Counted from the first letter of the stretch, positions 17,997-26,946 are shown. The stretch: 64,000 nt of DNA from Candidatus Scybalocola faecipullorum (GCA_018716485.1 DVJY01000012.1:1-64000); one strand, 5' to 3'. Numbers and translations: made by a program. Notes: generated by a model not told the origin, from the letters alone.

Positions 17997-20093
17997 ATGT
18001 CTAAAAAGAAAAAACGGGATTTTTGGGATGATATCGAAGACGAAGAATTAGAAACTTCGTCGGACAGGGGCATGAATGATGGCAGATATGCTAATGATAT
18101 AGATTATGAAGATGATGGAAAATTCCATGCGACGCGGTGTCTGCCGCTGAAAGTGATCATGAGAATCCTTCTGTTTGTTGCGGCAGCGGTTGCTGCTCTT
18201 TCCGGATTTATCTGCTATCGGTATATGGAAGAAAGAGCAGACGGCAGTTCCAATTATTTCGGCAGTCGCAGCTTTTCGGAAGCTTATAATGAGGCAGTTG
18301 AGCATGTGCTTGACACGATCAGTTTGATCGAGCAGGATTCATCGCTGGCAGACAGTCAGGATACGCTGAATACACTGCTTGAAAGTACGATGGGGCAGGT
18401 CAGAAACTTTTCGTTTATTGTTCAGAATGAAGATCAGCAGAATTTATTTACATCAGGTGATGATGCAAAAACAAGGATTGAAGCGAGCCAGCATTTTATG
18501 AAGCTGACGACGGATGGTTTTCAGGTTCAGATTGGAGATGTGCCGACAGTCAGTCTGAATCAGGTTGGCTGGAAGGAAGCAGTTGACAGTTTAAATAATC
18601 AATATATTATTTATACGGCTGTGGACAACAACTTGACACAGGAAGATACATTTTATAGTTCTTACATGGATTATCAGAGACTGTCTGAAGCTTTCAGCAT
18701 TGCAAGATTTGCAGGCATAGGAGCGCTTGTTGTATTTATACTGATTTTAATTTACTGTATTATGGCTACAGGTTCTGTGAAAGGCTATTCAGGTGTCAGA
18801 CTGACATGGTTTGATAAAATTTTTACGGAAATCGCAGCAATCATCAGTATTGCGGTGCTTGGCGGCATTGCATATGGCACATGGTATGTCCACAGAAACC
18901 AGATTCTCGGAGACAACGCCAGATACATTGTGATCGCAGGTATTGTACTGTTTTATATTATTTTGATCAGAAGTTATTTCAGCCTTGTGCGCCGTATCAA
19001 ATCCGGTGCATTTGTAGACAATGCGCTGCTTTATATGATCGGCAGCTGGATCAACAGAGGTTTGAATCATTTGCCGAAGGCGCTTAAATGGATTATTATT
19101 TTCCTTTTCCTTGTAGCGCTCAACGGAGGACTTGTACTCGGCCTGATGTATCTGAGAGATTTTACGGTCAGAGATATTCCGATTATCTTCATTGTAGCGC
19201 CGATTATATTTATCATTGAGCTGATTGTGTTTATCAGCTGTCTGTTTGGAGGCTCTGCTGAAACCGAGGATATACCGCAGCAGGAAGCACCGGAACAGCT
19301 TCAGAGCGCGCCTGATGCAGCCGCCCAAGATGACGCTGCACAGATCAATCCTGAGGATTGGGAGGATATTGACTTTGGAAAAGCTGTAAAAGGCATGGGC
19401 GAAGATATTATTGCGCCTAAAGATGTGCCTACAGGCAATACTCAGGAAAATATCATGAGTACGGCTTCAGAGAAGACAGTGATGCTTTCTGCAGAAGAGA
19501 CGCAGCAGATCAGAGACCGGATTGACGGCGTGGCAGCACAGCCGTCAGGACGTGTGAACAGAATTTCGCCGGATGTTTCGGAGGCGGTATCTGAGCATAC
19601 GACAGTGCTTCCTAATCTGGATGATGTGCTTTCAGGCAAAGAAAGTGCAGTTCAGACTGCAGCAGCCCAGAAACCGGATCTTGAGGAGACACTGCTTGAT
19701 TTTATTCAGTTAAATAAAGACGTCCGTAAGAGATTTCGGTTAAAACTGAAAGAGCGTTCTATCGGTGTGACGCTGCGCGCGCCTGAAAAACCGATTTATC
19801 TTGACATCGATAAGAACAATGCTATTAAAGTGCTTTCAATCCTTTTTGACAATGTTGAGAAGTATGCAAAAGAAGGTACAAGAGTTTATATCGAGATGTA
19901 CACACATCAAGGCAAGATGATTTATATGATGAAAAATACGATCCGTGATGAACTGGCAGGCCAGGTCAGCGGCCGGATGGGCGGCGGACTGACTGAAGCC
20001 AAAAAGATCATCAGAGCAGAAGGCGGGAAGTTTATTACCAGTGTCGAAGGTGATACGTTTAAAGCAGGTATCCTTTTGGATGCAGCCGAATAA
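17997..20093 (+). CDS. Histidine-kinase-like membrane protein lacking the phosphoacceptor domain
   Basis: 698 residues: acidic cytoplasmic N-terminus (~1-45), a transmembrane helix (~55-75), extracytoplasmic domain (~76-235), then several helices to ~415, a long Glu/Gln/Ala-rich linker (~420-560) and a C-terminal HATPase-like domain. The segment LTWFDKIFTEIAAI matches LNAFDKIYTEIAAA in the upstream kinase, and LFDNVEKYAKEGTRVYIEMY parallels LFNNACKYSMEGSRVYVDMY, so the two are paralogues. No SHDLKTP-type HisKA motif exists here, and the G2 box is eroded to MGGGLTEA. Read as a pseudokinase or regulatory partner (inference). Own RBS, AAAGGAG; 77 bases after the hydrolase gene. Confidence 0.8.
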   Translation: MSKKKKRDFWDDIEDEELETSSDRGMNDGRYANDIDYEDDGKFHATRCLPLKVIMRILLFVAAAVAALSGFICYRYMEERADGSSNYFGSRSFSEAYNEAVEHVLDTISLIEQDSSLADSQDTLNTLLESTMGQVRNFSFIVQNEDQQNLFTSGDDAKTRIEASQHFMKLTTDGFQVQIGDVPTVSLNQVGWKEAVDSLNNQYIIYTAVDNNLTQEDTFYSSYMDYQRLSEAFSIARFAGIGALVVFILILIYCIMATGSVKGYSGVRLTWFDKIFTEIAAIISIAVLGGIAYGTWYVHRNQILGDNARYIVIAGIVLFYIILIRSYFSLVRRIKSGAFVDNALLYMIGSWINRGLNHLPKALKWIIIFLFLVALNGGLVLGLMYLRDFTVRDIPIIFIVAPIIFIIELIVFISCLFGGSAETEDIPQQEAPEQLQSAPDAAAQDDAAQINPEDWEDIDFGKAVKGMGEDIIAPKDVPTGNTQENIMSTASEKTVMLSAEETQQIRDRIDGVAAQPSGRVNRISPDVSEAVSEHTTVLPNLDDVLSGKESAVQTAAAQKPDLEETLLDFIQLNKDVRKRFRLKLKERSIGVTLRAPEKPIYLDIDKNNAIKVLSILFDNVEKYAKEGTRVYIEMYTHQGKMIYMMKNTIRDELAGQVSGRMGGGLTEAKKIIRAEGGKFITSVEGDTFKAGILLDAAE

Positions 20094-20142
20094 AAGTTAT
20101 CGGTAAAATCCAAAATCGCATGACAAAAAAATTATAAAAATG

Positions 20143-20182
20143 ACAGCAGCAGTGTCGCGGCAGCGGCGCTGCTGTTTTTTTT
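20143..20182 (+). terminator. Rho-independent terminator
   Basis: ACAGCAGC (20143-20150) pairs with GCTGCTGT (20168-20175), then eight T residues. Ends the operon running from 14099. Confidence 0.85.
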
Positions 20183-20286
20183 AAGCAGTTATGGTCATCA
20201 GTTAATGGCTCTTAAAATTTGAAATTAACATACTGTCTGTTATAATAAATGAGTGGAAAGGCTTTCAAAAAGAGTGGAGGAGTTCT

Positions 20287-21105
20287 ATGAGTGAGACGAG
20301 GTATATTATATCTGATGCAGCAAAGATGATTAACGTGGAGCCTCACGTTTTGCGCTACTGGGAAGAAGAACTCGGTATGGATATTCCGAGAAATGAAATG
20401 GGCCACCGATATTATACAGATAAAGAAGTTAAAATATTCAGTGCGGTCAGGGACTTGAAAGCGAAAGGATTTCAGTTAAAGGCAATTAAGATGGTTCTGT
20501 CCGCAATTTCGGATAAGATTCCGGGAAGCAATATTATATCCATTGACGAAGCGCGAAGAAATATTCAGTCAGAGGAAAAAACAGCAGAAGATAATAAAAT
20601 GACGGACACGTCAGAAGAAAAAAACGAAGAAATGGAATTGAAGAAAAATATTGTAAATCACTTCAAAGAAATTATGAAAGAGGACTCAAATGCTCAGGAA
20701 ACTGCAGTAAAGGCTGAAGAAACACAAAAGGGTCATGAAATTGCGGCAATAGAGAGACAGGAAATAGAGAGAGTAGAGGAAAGCAGCCAGATGCTGACAG
20801 CTGAAGAAAAGATGAAGCATTTTAAATATATGATGGATGGCATTATGCTTCAGGCGCTCCAGAAAAATAATCAAATGTTGTCAAAGCAGTTGATTGAAGA
20901 GATTTCGGATCGGGTCATCCGTGAAATGGATGATTTATTTCGTATTCAGGAGGAACGTGAAGAAAGCCGGTTCAGAAATCTGGATGAAATAATCAGAAAT
21001 AAACAAAAAGGACGGAAAGAGGCAGCTGCCGCCCGGTCCATGGGAAAAGCCGAAAGACGGGGATTATTTGGAAGGCAGTCAGGCAGATTTTCTGCCGACC
21101 GATGA
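20287..21105 (+). CDS. MerR-type helix-turn-helix protein with coiled coil
   Basis: 272 residues. Residues ~5-75 are a MerR-like winged helix: YIISDAAKMINVEPHVLRYWEEE then GHRYYTDKEV. The remainder is strongly charged and helical (Glu/Lys/Gln rich, ~100-250), probably a coiled coil, ending in a basic tail. This shape resembles RacA/DUF3967-like DNA-binding proteins rather than metal- or drug-sensing MerR, since no Cys-based sensor is present. RBS GGAGGAG. Monocistronic, with its own terminator. Target unknown. Confidence 0.85.
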   Translation: MSETRYIISDAAKMINVEPHVLRYWEEELGMDIPRNEMGHRYYTDKEVKIFSAVRDLKAKGFQLKAIKMVLSAISDKIPGSNIISIDEARRNIQSEEKTAEDNKMTDTSEEKNEEMELKKNIVNHFKEIMKEDSNAQETAVKAEETQKGHEIAAIERQEIERVEESSQMLTAEEKMKHFKYMMDGIMLQALQKNNQMLSKQLIEEISDRVIREMDDLFRIQEEREESRFRNLDEIIRNKQKGRKEAAAARSMGKAERRGLFGRQSGRFSADR

Positions 21106-21148
21106 GCAAAAGTATGTACTCCGCCGGATTTATCATACAAACAAAGAA

Positions 21149-21178
21149 AAAAATCGGAGGTTGCCTCCGATTTTTTTG
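21149..21178 (+). terminator. Rho-independent terminator after the MerR-type gene
   Basis: AAATCGGAGG (21151-21160), loop TTG, CCTCCGATTT, then a T run. Near perfect. Confidence 0.9.
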
Positions 21179-21179
21179 G

Positions 21180-21208
21180 GCGATATACCCGGCAGCCAGC
21201 TGCCGGGT
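21180..21208. repeat. Intergenic palindrome, copy 1
   Basis: GCGATAT followed by ACCCGGCAG-CCAG-CTGCCGGGT (21187-21208). A related element occurs at 60843-60896 with the same flank and a covarying outer stem. Both follow the T run of a terminator. Probably a small dispersed intergenic repeat family. Confidence 0.55.
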
Positions 21209-21272
21209 AACAAACAGTGAACATTCTGTGCCGTGAACTGTTTGTAATAAAATCGCTTAATTGAGTGTTAAA

Positions 21273-21443
21273 TTATTCCTGTGAGATTGCTCCTGTAGGA
21301 CATGCACCTGCACATGTACCGCAGTCAACACATTCATCAGGGTTGATTTCGTACTTTCCGTCGCCTTCGCTGATAGCGCCTACCGGACATTCGCCTGCGC
21401 AAGAACCGCAGCAAATACAATCAGATGAAATTACATATGCCAT
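21273..21443 (-). CDS. 2[4Fe-4S] ferredoxin
   Basis: 56-residue clostridial-type ferredoxin. Two CxxCxxCxxxCP cluster motifs: CICCGSCAGECP and CVDCGTCAGACP. The start at 21443 (MAYVISSDC) is set by AAGGAGG eight bases upstream. General electron carrier for anaerobic redox enzymes. Its promoter region contains two near-identical ~28-bp direct repeats. Confidence 0.97.
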   Translation of the reverse strand: MAYVISSDCICCGSCAGECPVGAISEGDGKYEINPDECVDCGTCAGACPTGAISQE

Positions 21444-21475
21444 TGTAAATACCTCCTTATATAGATTCATACTCT

Positions 21476-21537
21476 GTGAATACATTATTTATTGTAATAC
21501 AAAAGGTGGGTGAATACAAGTATTTATTTTAATACAA
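21476..21537 (-). promoter_or_regulatory. Ferredoxin promoter built on a tandem repeat
   Basis: Two copies of a ~28-bp sequence (plus-strand GTGAATACA...TAATACAA at 21476-21502 and 21510-21537) with one indel and two mismatches. On the minus strand they supply TTGTAT and TACAAT with 17 bases between, so copy 2 holds the -35 and copy 1 the -10. Either an operator pair or a duplicated promoter. Confidence 0.5.
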
Positions 21538-21654
21538 CATGGTTTTCGTAAGAGAGAGACAGGCAAAAGCAGGTTGCAAAACAGAAGTTTCTGTATTATA
21601 ATACACATTGACTGGAAATACTAAGAATAGTTCTGAATAAAGGAGGAAATAGAA

Positions 21655-21861
21655 ATGGCACAGCAGGTGACAAAGGATACAATGATTGGCGAATTGCTCA
21701 GCATTGACGCTGGTGTGGCACCGATTCTTTTAAGCATTGGTATGCACTGCCTTGGCTGCCCGTCTTCACAGATGGAGACAATCGAGGAAGCAGCGATGGT
21801 TCACGGCATTAATCCGGATGAACTTGTAGGAAAGATTAATGACTTTTTAGCAGGCAAATAA
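21655..21861 (+). CDS. DUF1858 redox-disulfide domain protein
   Basis: 68-residue protein with the DUF1858 (hybrid-cluster-protein-associated) fold. MIGELLSI near the N-terminus and GMHCLGCP with a CxxC pair are the family marks. The CxxC suggests a redox or metal role; no biochemical function is established to my knowledge. RBS AAAGGAGG. Transcribed away from the ferredoxin gene; GTATTATAATAC at 21593-21604 is a perfect palindrome in the shared upstream region. Confidence 0.9.
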   Translation: MAQQVTKDTMIGELLSIDAGVAPILLSIGMHCLGCPSSQMETIEEAAMVHGINPDELVGKINDFLAGK

Positions 21862-21882
21862 TTGTCTGATTTATGCAGAAAG

Positions 21883-21921
21883 AAACCGGTATATGAATTT
21901 CAAATTCATATACCGGTTTTT
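21883..21921 (+). terminator. Terminator after the DUF1858 gene
   Basis: AAACCGGTATATGAATTT and its exact reverse complement, one base apart, then T residues. Confidence 0.9.
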
Positions 21922-21981
21922 TGTGCGATACACCTGAAAAACAGCCGCCATATCTGTATGAGCGGATATTTGACGGTTTAA

Positions 21982-22782
21982 TTAAAGCTCGGAAAGAACC
22001 TGAATAGCTTTATTTTTGATGAGACAATCATAATGTTCATCGAAATAAGCACCCATTGTTTCTGAATATTTTTCACAAGTACCATACTCTGTAGAAATGT
22101 TGCAGATACGGTTAAAATTTTCAGGCGACTGATGTTTATTATTCATCAGCAGATAGTAAATGCCTGTGGCCGGATTTTTATAGAGTGAATTGACACCGCT
22201 GTATTTATGATGAAGGACATCTGCAAGATCAGATACATCATCAAGAGATTGAAATGAAAACAACCGTGTAATTTCTATATTTTTTGCAGGCATAGCCTCC
22301 TGCGGCGAATGTTCCGCCTCTTGAGCTGGCTTTGACGCAGTCTCCGACTGCGCAGATGCTGCGAGAGAAGATTCAAGGCCTTCTTTAATGCGTTTAAAAA
22401 GATTGAGGATTTCGTCGGCGCCGACATAAGATTTCTCGTCAATACTGTCCGCATCGCCGTCATGGGATTCGCCCTCACCCTGGATTTGTCCTGCCAGTGA
22501 GGCAAAACGTGAAAATCGGGTGTCAAGTTCATCCGGATCCTCAACCTTGGTAATTATCAGAACAATACAGTCGCTGGAGACAGGGATTGCCTCGATGACT
22601 AATGGTATATCGTCAGCTTCAAATCCGAGTTCTTCAGAAGCCTGAGCCATCATCTCACGAAACAGCGCCTTGGCTTTTTCAGTGCCGTAGGCAAGTTCGC
22701 TCAGCTTTAAATGCCGTGAGAGAAGGTCGTTTTTATTGAGTGTACAGCGAATTTGATTCTCGTTGATCCTTTCAAGCTTCAT
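21982..22782 (-). CDS. mecA: Adaptor protein MecA
   Basis: 266-residue MecA/YpbH-type adaptor, which delivers substrates such as competence or stress regulators to ClpCP. N-terminal substrate-binding domain begins MKLERINENQIRCTL with LSELAYGTEKAKALFREMM; an acidic, low-complexity linker (~90-165) leads to the ClpC-binding C-terminal domain containing FSFQSLDDV and ENFNRI. Preceded by an AT-rich region with the palindrome TATACTATAGTATA. Single gene. Confidence 0.94.
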   Translation of the reverse strand: MKLERINENQIRCTLNKNDLLSRHLKLSELAYGTEKAKALFREMMAQASEELGFEADDIPLVIEAIPVSSDCIVLIITKVEDPDELDTRFSRFASLAGQIQGEGESHDGDADSIDEKSYVGADEILNLFKRIKEGLESSLAASAQSETASKPAQEAEHSPQEAMPAKNIEITRLFSFQSLDDVSDLADVLHHKYSGVNSLYKNPATGIYYLLMNNKHQSPENFNRICNISTEYGTCEKYSETMGAYFDEHYDCLIKNKAIQVLSEL

Positions 22783-22950
22783 GGAATCACCCCTTTATCT
22801 GTAAAAATATATATTTTTAGATATACTATAGTATAAACCATGAATACTGCAAATGTAAAGAGTTATTGTTATTATATGTTTGCGGCGCAATCGTCATGCA
22901 TGTATTTACTGGGGTCGATCTGTGCAGTATTTATAAATTCTGACGATGCC

Positions 22951-23541
22951 TTAATCCTTGGCGAAGCTGCAATTTTCAAGAAATGACGTAAGAATTTCTT
23001 TTAAATCACCGTCAAAGTCAGGAATAGCTGTCAGTTCAATACAGGCGGCATCCGTACCGACGACGGTAAACGCCGAAACACCGCGGTCATAAGCTGACTC
23101 TTCATCATCCACCGTGTATGTAATAAATGTATAGTCCAGACCTGCGCAAGTAACCTGGCTGCTTTCTGAGATATTATAATTTTCATTTGCTGAAGAGAGC
23201 CATGAATCCAAACTTTGCTGTGCGCTGTCGGCAGAGTTTGCTTCACTTAGAAGAAAGTAGAGCTGCGCATCGTATAAATCAATTGTCGCACCATCGCTGT
23301 TTTCGTAAGGGACACCGTCGCCGATGACCCACGTTGCATAGTAAAGGCCTCTGGAAGAAAGAGTATCCGTGTTGTTGAAGAGGAGTAATTGCGGATCAAT
23401 CGAATCAATTGTTACATCATGGCCGATGGTGACACTGCTTTCATAGGCAGGCTCTGTGTTTTCTGTGACTTCCCTGATCGCGGAACAGCCGGTCAGCAGC
23501 AGAGATGAGGCTGCAAGACAAATAAAAAGTCTGTGTTTCAT
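22951..23541 (-). CDS. Putative lipoprotein of unknown function
   Basis: 196 residues from ATG 23541, which is preceded by a GGGGGT site and opens a signal sequence MKHRLFICLAASSLLLTGC with lipobox LLTGC (Cys19). The mature part has mixed alpha/beta composition and is rich in Ser, Asp and Tyr; I recognise no catalytic motif. A longer frame upstream to 23718 lacks an RBS and would bury the signal peptide, so it is rejected. Single gene; function unknown. Confidence 0.78.
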   Translation of the reverse strand: MKHRLFICLAASSLLLTGCSAIREVTENTEPAYESSVTIGHDVTIDSIDPQLLLFNNTDTLSSRGLYYATWVIGDGVPYENSDGATIDLYDAQLYFLLSEANSADSAQQSLDSWLSSANENYNISESSQVTCAGLDYTFITYTVDDEESAYDRGVSAFTVVGTDAACIELTAIPDFDGDLKEILTSFLENCSFAKD

Positions 23542-23711
23542 AAAATAATTACCCCCGATTTTTATCTTTGTGCATATTATAACGCGGCTTTTGGATTTGT
23601 AAAGAGAGATATGAGATATTTTTAAAGCGTTTTGTGGTTTAAATGGAAAATAGCCATATATATTAGTAAGCACGCAGTGCACGCTGATTACACAAAAAGT
23701 TTTCAACTGTC

Positions 23712-23772
23712 TTGTCATATGTAAAAATATATTGTATAATCATTGTCAGCTGCAGTCTGACAAAGACTGACA
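23712..23772 (+). promoter_or_regulatory. nad operon promoter and candidate NiaR operator
   Basis: TTGTCA (23712-23717), 17 bases, TATAAT (23735-23740). Immediately downstream, over the likely start point, TTGTCAG (23743-23749) and CTGACAA (23757-23763) form a perfect inverted repeat with a 7-base spacer; a third GACTGACA half follows. The operon encodes a NiaR-type repressor, so this is its likely site (inference). Confidence 0.65.
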
Positions 23773-23791
23773 TCGTAAGGGAGGATTTTGG

Positions 23792-24700
23792 ATGATACCT
23801 TTAGAAGAAGAAATCAGACAGCTGAAAAAAGAAAAAAACGCAGTAATTCTGGCGCATTATTATGTGCCGGACTGCGTGCAGGCCATTGCCGATGAAGTGG
23901 GAGATTCATTTTATCTTGCCAAGAAGGCAAAGGATTCAAAAGCATCGCTCATCGTATTTGCCGGTGTGTCGTTTATGGGCGAGAGCGCATGTATGCTTAA
24001 TCCAGACAAGAAAGTGTGCATGCCCGACTTGACCGCGGACTGTGCGATGGCGCATATGGCGTCAGAAGAAAAAATCAAACATATGCGCGACATGTATGAT
24101 GATTTGGCAGTTGTCTGCTACATTAATTCGACAGCTGCTTTGAAGATGCTGTCCGATGTCTGTGTGACATCGTCCAACGCGGTTGGAATCGTCAGGGCGC
24201 TGCCAAATCAGCATATATATTTTATTCCCGACGGTAATCTGGGCGCTTTTGTTAAGGCGCAGGTGCCTGAAAAAGATATTATTTTAAACGACGGTTTTTG
24301 TCCGGTGCATCAGCAGATGACCATTCAGGATGTAACGGCTGCAAAGGCAGAGCATCCGGGAGCGCAGCTGCTTGTCCATCCGGAATGTCCGGCCGAAGTG
24401 GCCGATGCTGCGGATTTTGTCGGAAGCACGGCGGAAATCATTGAGTTTGCGGGAAAATCTGAAGCAGAGTCGTTTATTATCGGCACAGAAGACGGTGTTT
24501 TGCATGAACTGAATAAGCGGAATCCAAATAAGCATTTTTATCCGCTGAAAAAGATGCAGCAGTGTGCGGACATGAAAAAAGTGACACTGGAAAAGGTCAG
24601 AGACTGTCTCAAATATGAAAGCGGACAGATCACTGTGCCGTCGGACGTCTGCCGTCTGGCTGTAAAACCATTGGAGAAAATGTTGGAAATGGCAAAGTGA
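23792..24700 (+). CDS. nadA: Quinolinate synthase NadA
   Basis: Condenses iminoaspartate with dihydroxyacetone phosphate to quinolinate, using a [4Fe-4S] cluster. 302 residues, the usual short bacterial form. HYYVPDCVQAIAD, the Cys in VVCYINSTA, HPECP and the Cys in QQCADMKKVTLEKV provide the three expected cluster ligands. RBS GGGAGG. First gene of nadA-nadB-nadC-niaR. Confidence 0.97.
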   Translation: MIPLEEEIRQLKKEKNAVILAHYYVPDCVQAIADEVGDSFYLAKKAKDSKASLIVFAGVSFMGESACMLNPDKKVCMPDLTADCAMAHMASEEKIKHMRDMYDDLAVVCYINSTAALKMLSDVCVTSSNAVGIVRALPNQHIYFIPDGNLGAFVKAQVPEKDIILNDGFCPVHQQMTIQDVTAAKAEHPGAQLLVHPECPAEVADAADFVGSTAEIIEFAGKSEAESFIIGTEDGVLHELNKRNPNKHFYPLKKMQQCADMKKVTLEKVRDCLKYESGQITVPSDVCRLAVKPLEKMLEMAK

Positions 24701-24713
24701 GGAAGTGTTTTGT

Positions 24714-26024
24714 GTGAAAAAAATAGTAACAGATGTACTGATTGTCGGTACGGGCGCAAGCGGTTTGTTTGCGGCGCTGCATCTGCCGGCGGACAGGCAG
24801 GTTTTAATGATTACGAAAGACAAGGCGGAGCACAGTGACTCCTTTTTGGCTCAGGGCGGCATATGCGTGCTCAGAGATGACAGCGATTATGACAGCTTTA
24901 TGGAAGATACACTGAAAGCGGGCCACTATGAAAACAGGAGAGAATCTGTAGATATTATGATCCGCTCTTCAAGGGATATTATCCGGGAATTGATTGACCG
25001 GGGCGTGGACTTTGCCCATAAAGACGGAGAACTGGAATATACAAGGGAAGGCTGTCATTCAAAACCGAGAATTTTGTTCCATGAAGACATTACCGGACAG
25101 GAAATTACGCAGAAACTTCTGGATAATGTCAGGGCCTGTCCGAATGTGACCATTCTGGAGCAGATGACGATGCTGGATTTTATAGAGACCAAAAATACAT
25201 GTCTTGGAGTGACGGCAAGAGATGAGTCGGGAGAACATTATGCCATTGAAGCGCAGAGGACAATTTTAGCCAGCGGAGGTATCGGCGGCCTGTATACACA
25301 TTCGACAAATTATCCTCATTTAACCGGTGACGCACTGGCCATTGCCATGAGACACGGCGTAGCGCTGGAACATATCGACTACATACAGATTCATCCGACC
25401 ACGCTGTATTCTCAAAAACCGGGGCGGCGATTCCTCATTTCCGAATCTGTGCGCGGCGAAGGCGCAAAACTGTATAATGCGGCCGGCGAGCGGTTTGCCA
25501 ATGAAGTATTGCCAAGAGATGTGCTGACTGACGCAATTAAGGAACAGATGGCAAAGGATGGAAAGCCTTATGTGTGGCTGGATATGACCGTGCTCGGACG
25601 GGAAGTGATTCTGCGCCATTTTCCGCATATTTACGAGCACTGTCTTGAAGAAGGCTATGATGTGACAAAAGACTGGATTCCTGTCGTCCCGGCACAGCAT
25701 TATTTTATGGGCGGTATTCATGTGGATAAAGACAGCCATACAACGATGTGCGCTTTATATGCTGTCGGAGAGACAAGCTGCAACGGGGTCCACGGCGCCA
25801 ACCGTCTGGCCAGTAATTCGCTGCTGGAGAGCCTTGTATTCGCCAAAAGAGCGGCAGAAAAAATCGGACAGAATACACAGGACGGTGATATGGCATTGCA
25901 CGGAGAGTTTGACCGCTTAAGTGATGAGTCATGCAGCATGATTACAGCTCAGGAAGAGCATCTTGCCCAAATGTACAAAAGAGAAGTTCTTGAGGAGATA
26001 GAAAGGGAGAAACAGGCAAAATGA
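24714..26024 (+). CDS. nadB: L-aspartate oxidase NadB
   Basis: FAD enzyme that oxidises L-aspartate to iminoaspartate; in anaerobes it can pass electrons to acceptors other than oxygen. FAD loop VLIVGTGASGLFAALHL at the N-terminus, SFLAQGGICVL, and HGANRLASNSLLESLVF are diagnostic. About 436 residues, shorter than the E. coli enzyme (~540) because the C-terminal helical domain is cut down; the frame ends cleanly, so this looks natural. GTG 24714 is preferred because GAGGAAG lies eight bases upstream. It overlaps nadC by 4 bases. Confidence 0.95.
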   Translation: MKKIVTDVLIVGTGASGLFAALHLPADRQVLMITKDKAEHSDSFLAQGGICVLRDDSDYDSFMEDTLKAGHYENRRESVDIMIRSSRDIIRELIDRGVDFAHKDGELEYTREGCHSKPRILFHEDITGQEITQKLLDNVRACPNVTILEQMTMLDFIETKNTCLGVTARDESGEHYAIEAQRTILASGGIGGLYTHSTNYPHLTGDALAIAMRHGVALEHIDYIQIHPTTLYSQKPGRRFLISESVRGEGAKLYNAAGERFANEVLPRDVLTDAIKEQMAKDGKPYVWLDMTVLGREVILRHFPHIYEHCLEEGYDVTKDWIPVVPAQHYFMGGIHVDKDSHTTMCALYAVGETSCNGVHGANRLASNSLLESLVFAKRAAEKIGQNTQDGDMALHGEFDRLSDESCSMITAQEEHLAQMYKREVLEEIEREKQAK

Positions 26025-26872
26025 ATGATATTACGATGAAATTAAATGCAGATGATCTGATTTTAATGGCACTGAAAGAGGATATTACCAGTGAAGATAT
26101 TTCTACAAATGCAGTGATGCCGGAAAAAAAGAAAGGCACAGTAGAATTGCTGTGTAAACAGGACGGCGTTATTGCCGGACTGGACGTTTTTGCCAGAGTT
26201 TTTACACTGCTTGACGATGAAACAGAGACAGAATTTTTTGTCAAAGACGGCGACAGTGTGAAAAAGGGGCAGCTTCTGGGACATGTGACCGGAGATATCC
26301 GCGTTTTGCTTTCCGGAGAACGTACAGCGCTTAATTTCCTGCAGCGCATGAGCGGCATTGCCACATATACACGGCAGATTGCCGATATGCTGGAAGGCAG
26401 CCATACTAAATTGCTGGATACGAGAAAAACAACGCCGAATATGCGTATTTTTGAAAAATATGCGGTACGGATGGGCGGCGGTTATAATCACAGATATAAT
26501 CTGTCTGACGGCGTTTTGCTTAAAGATAATCATATCGGCGCCGCGGGAAGTATTACGAAAGCAGTGGCTATGGCCAAAGCTTATGCGCCTTTTGTCAGAA
26601 AAATTGAAATTGAAACCGAAAATTTGGCACAGGTTCAGGAAGCTGTGGAAGCCGGAGTGGATATTATTATGTTGGACAATATGACGCCGGAGATGATGAA
26701 AGAAGCGGTAGCACTGATCGGCGGACGGGCGCAGACTGAATGTTCCGGAAATGTAACGAAAGAAAACGTGGAGCGTCTTGTGGCTTTGGGCGTAGATTAT
26801 ATTTCCAGCGGGGCGCTGACCCATTCCGCACCGATTTTAGACCTCTCCTTAAAGAACCTACATGCGGTATAA
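26021..26872 (+). CDS. nadC: Nicotinate-nucleotide pyrophosphorylase NadC
   Basis: Quinolinate phosphoribosyltransferase: quinolinate + PRPP to NaMN + CO2. 283 residues. RTALNFLQRMSGIAT, DTRKTTPNMR, KYAVRMGGGYNHR, LKDNHI, and the C-terminal VDYISSGALTH are all family signatures. The ATG overlaps the nadB stop. Confidence 0.97.
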   Translation: MNDITMKLNADDLILMALKEDITSEDISTNAVMPEKKKGTVELLCKQDGVIAGLDVFARVFTLLDDETETEFFVKDGDSVKKGQLLGHVTGDIRVLLSGERTALNFLQRMSGIATYTRQIADMLEGSHTKLLDTRKTTPNMRIFEKYAVRMGGGYNHRYNLSDGVLLKDNHIGAAGSITKAVAMAKAYAPFVRKIEIETENLAQVQEAVEAGVDIIMLDNMTPEMMKEAVALIGGRAQTECSGNVTKENVERLVALGVDYISSGALTHSAPILDLSLKNLHAV

Positions 26873-26946
26873 TACTTCCCTGCGTATGAATAATTAAGAA
26901 AAATATCCGCCGCATGTATTTTGCGGCAGAAAGGAAAGCATCAGGA

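Noticed and set aside
26063..26824. 253-residue open frame opposite nadC
   Set aside because: Antisense shadow of a conserved gene; no start signal or domain.
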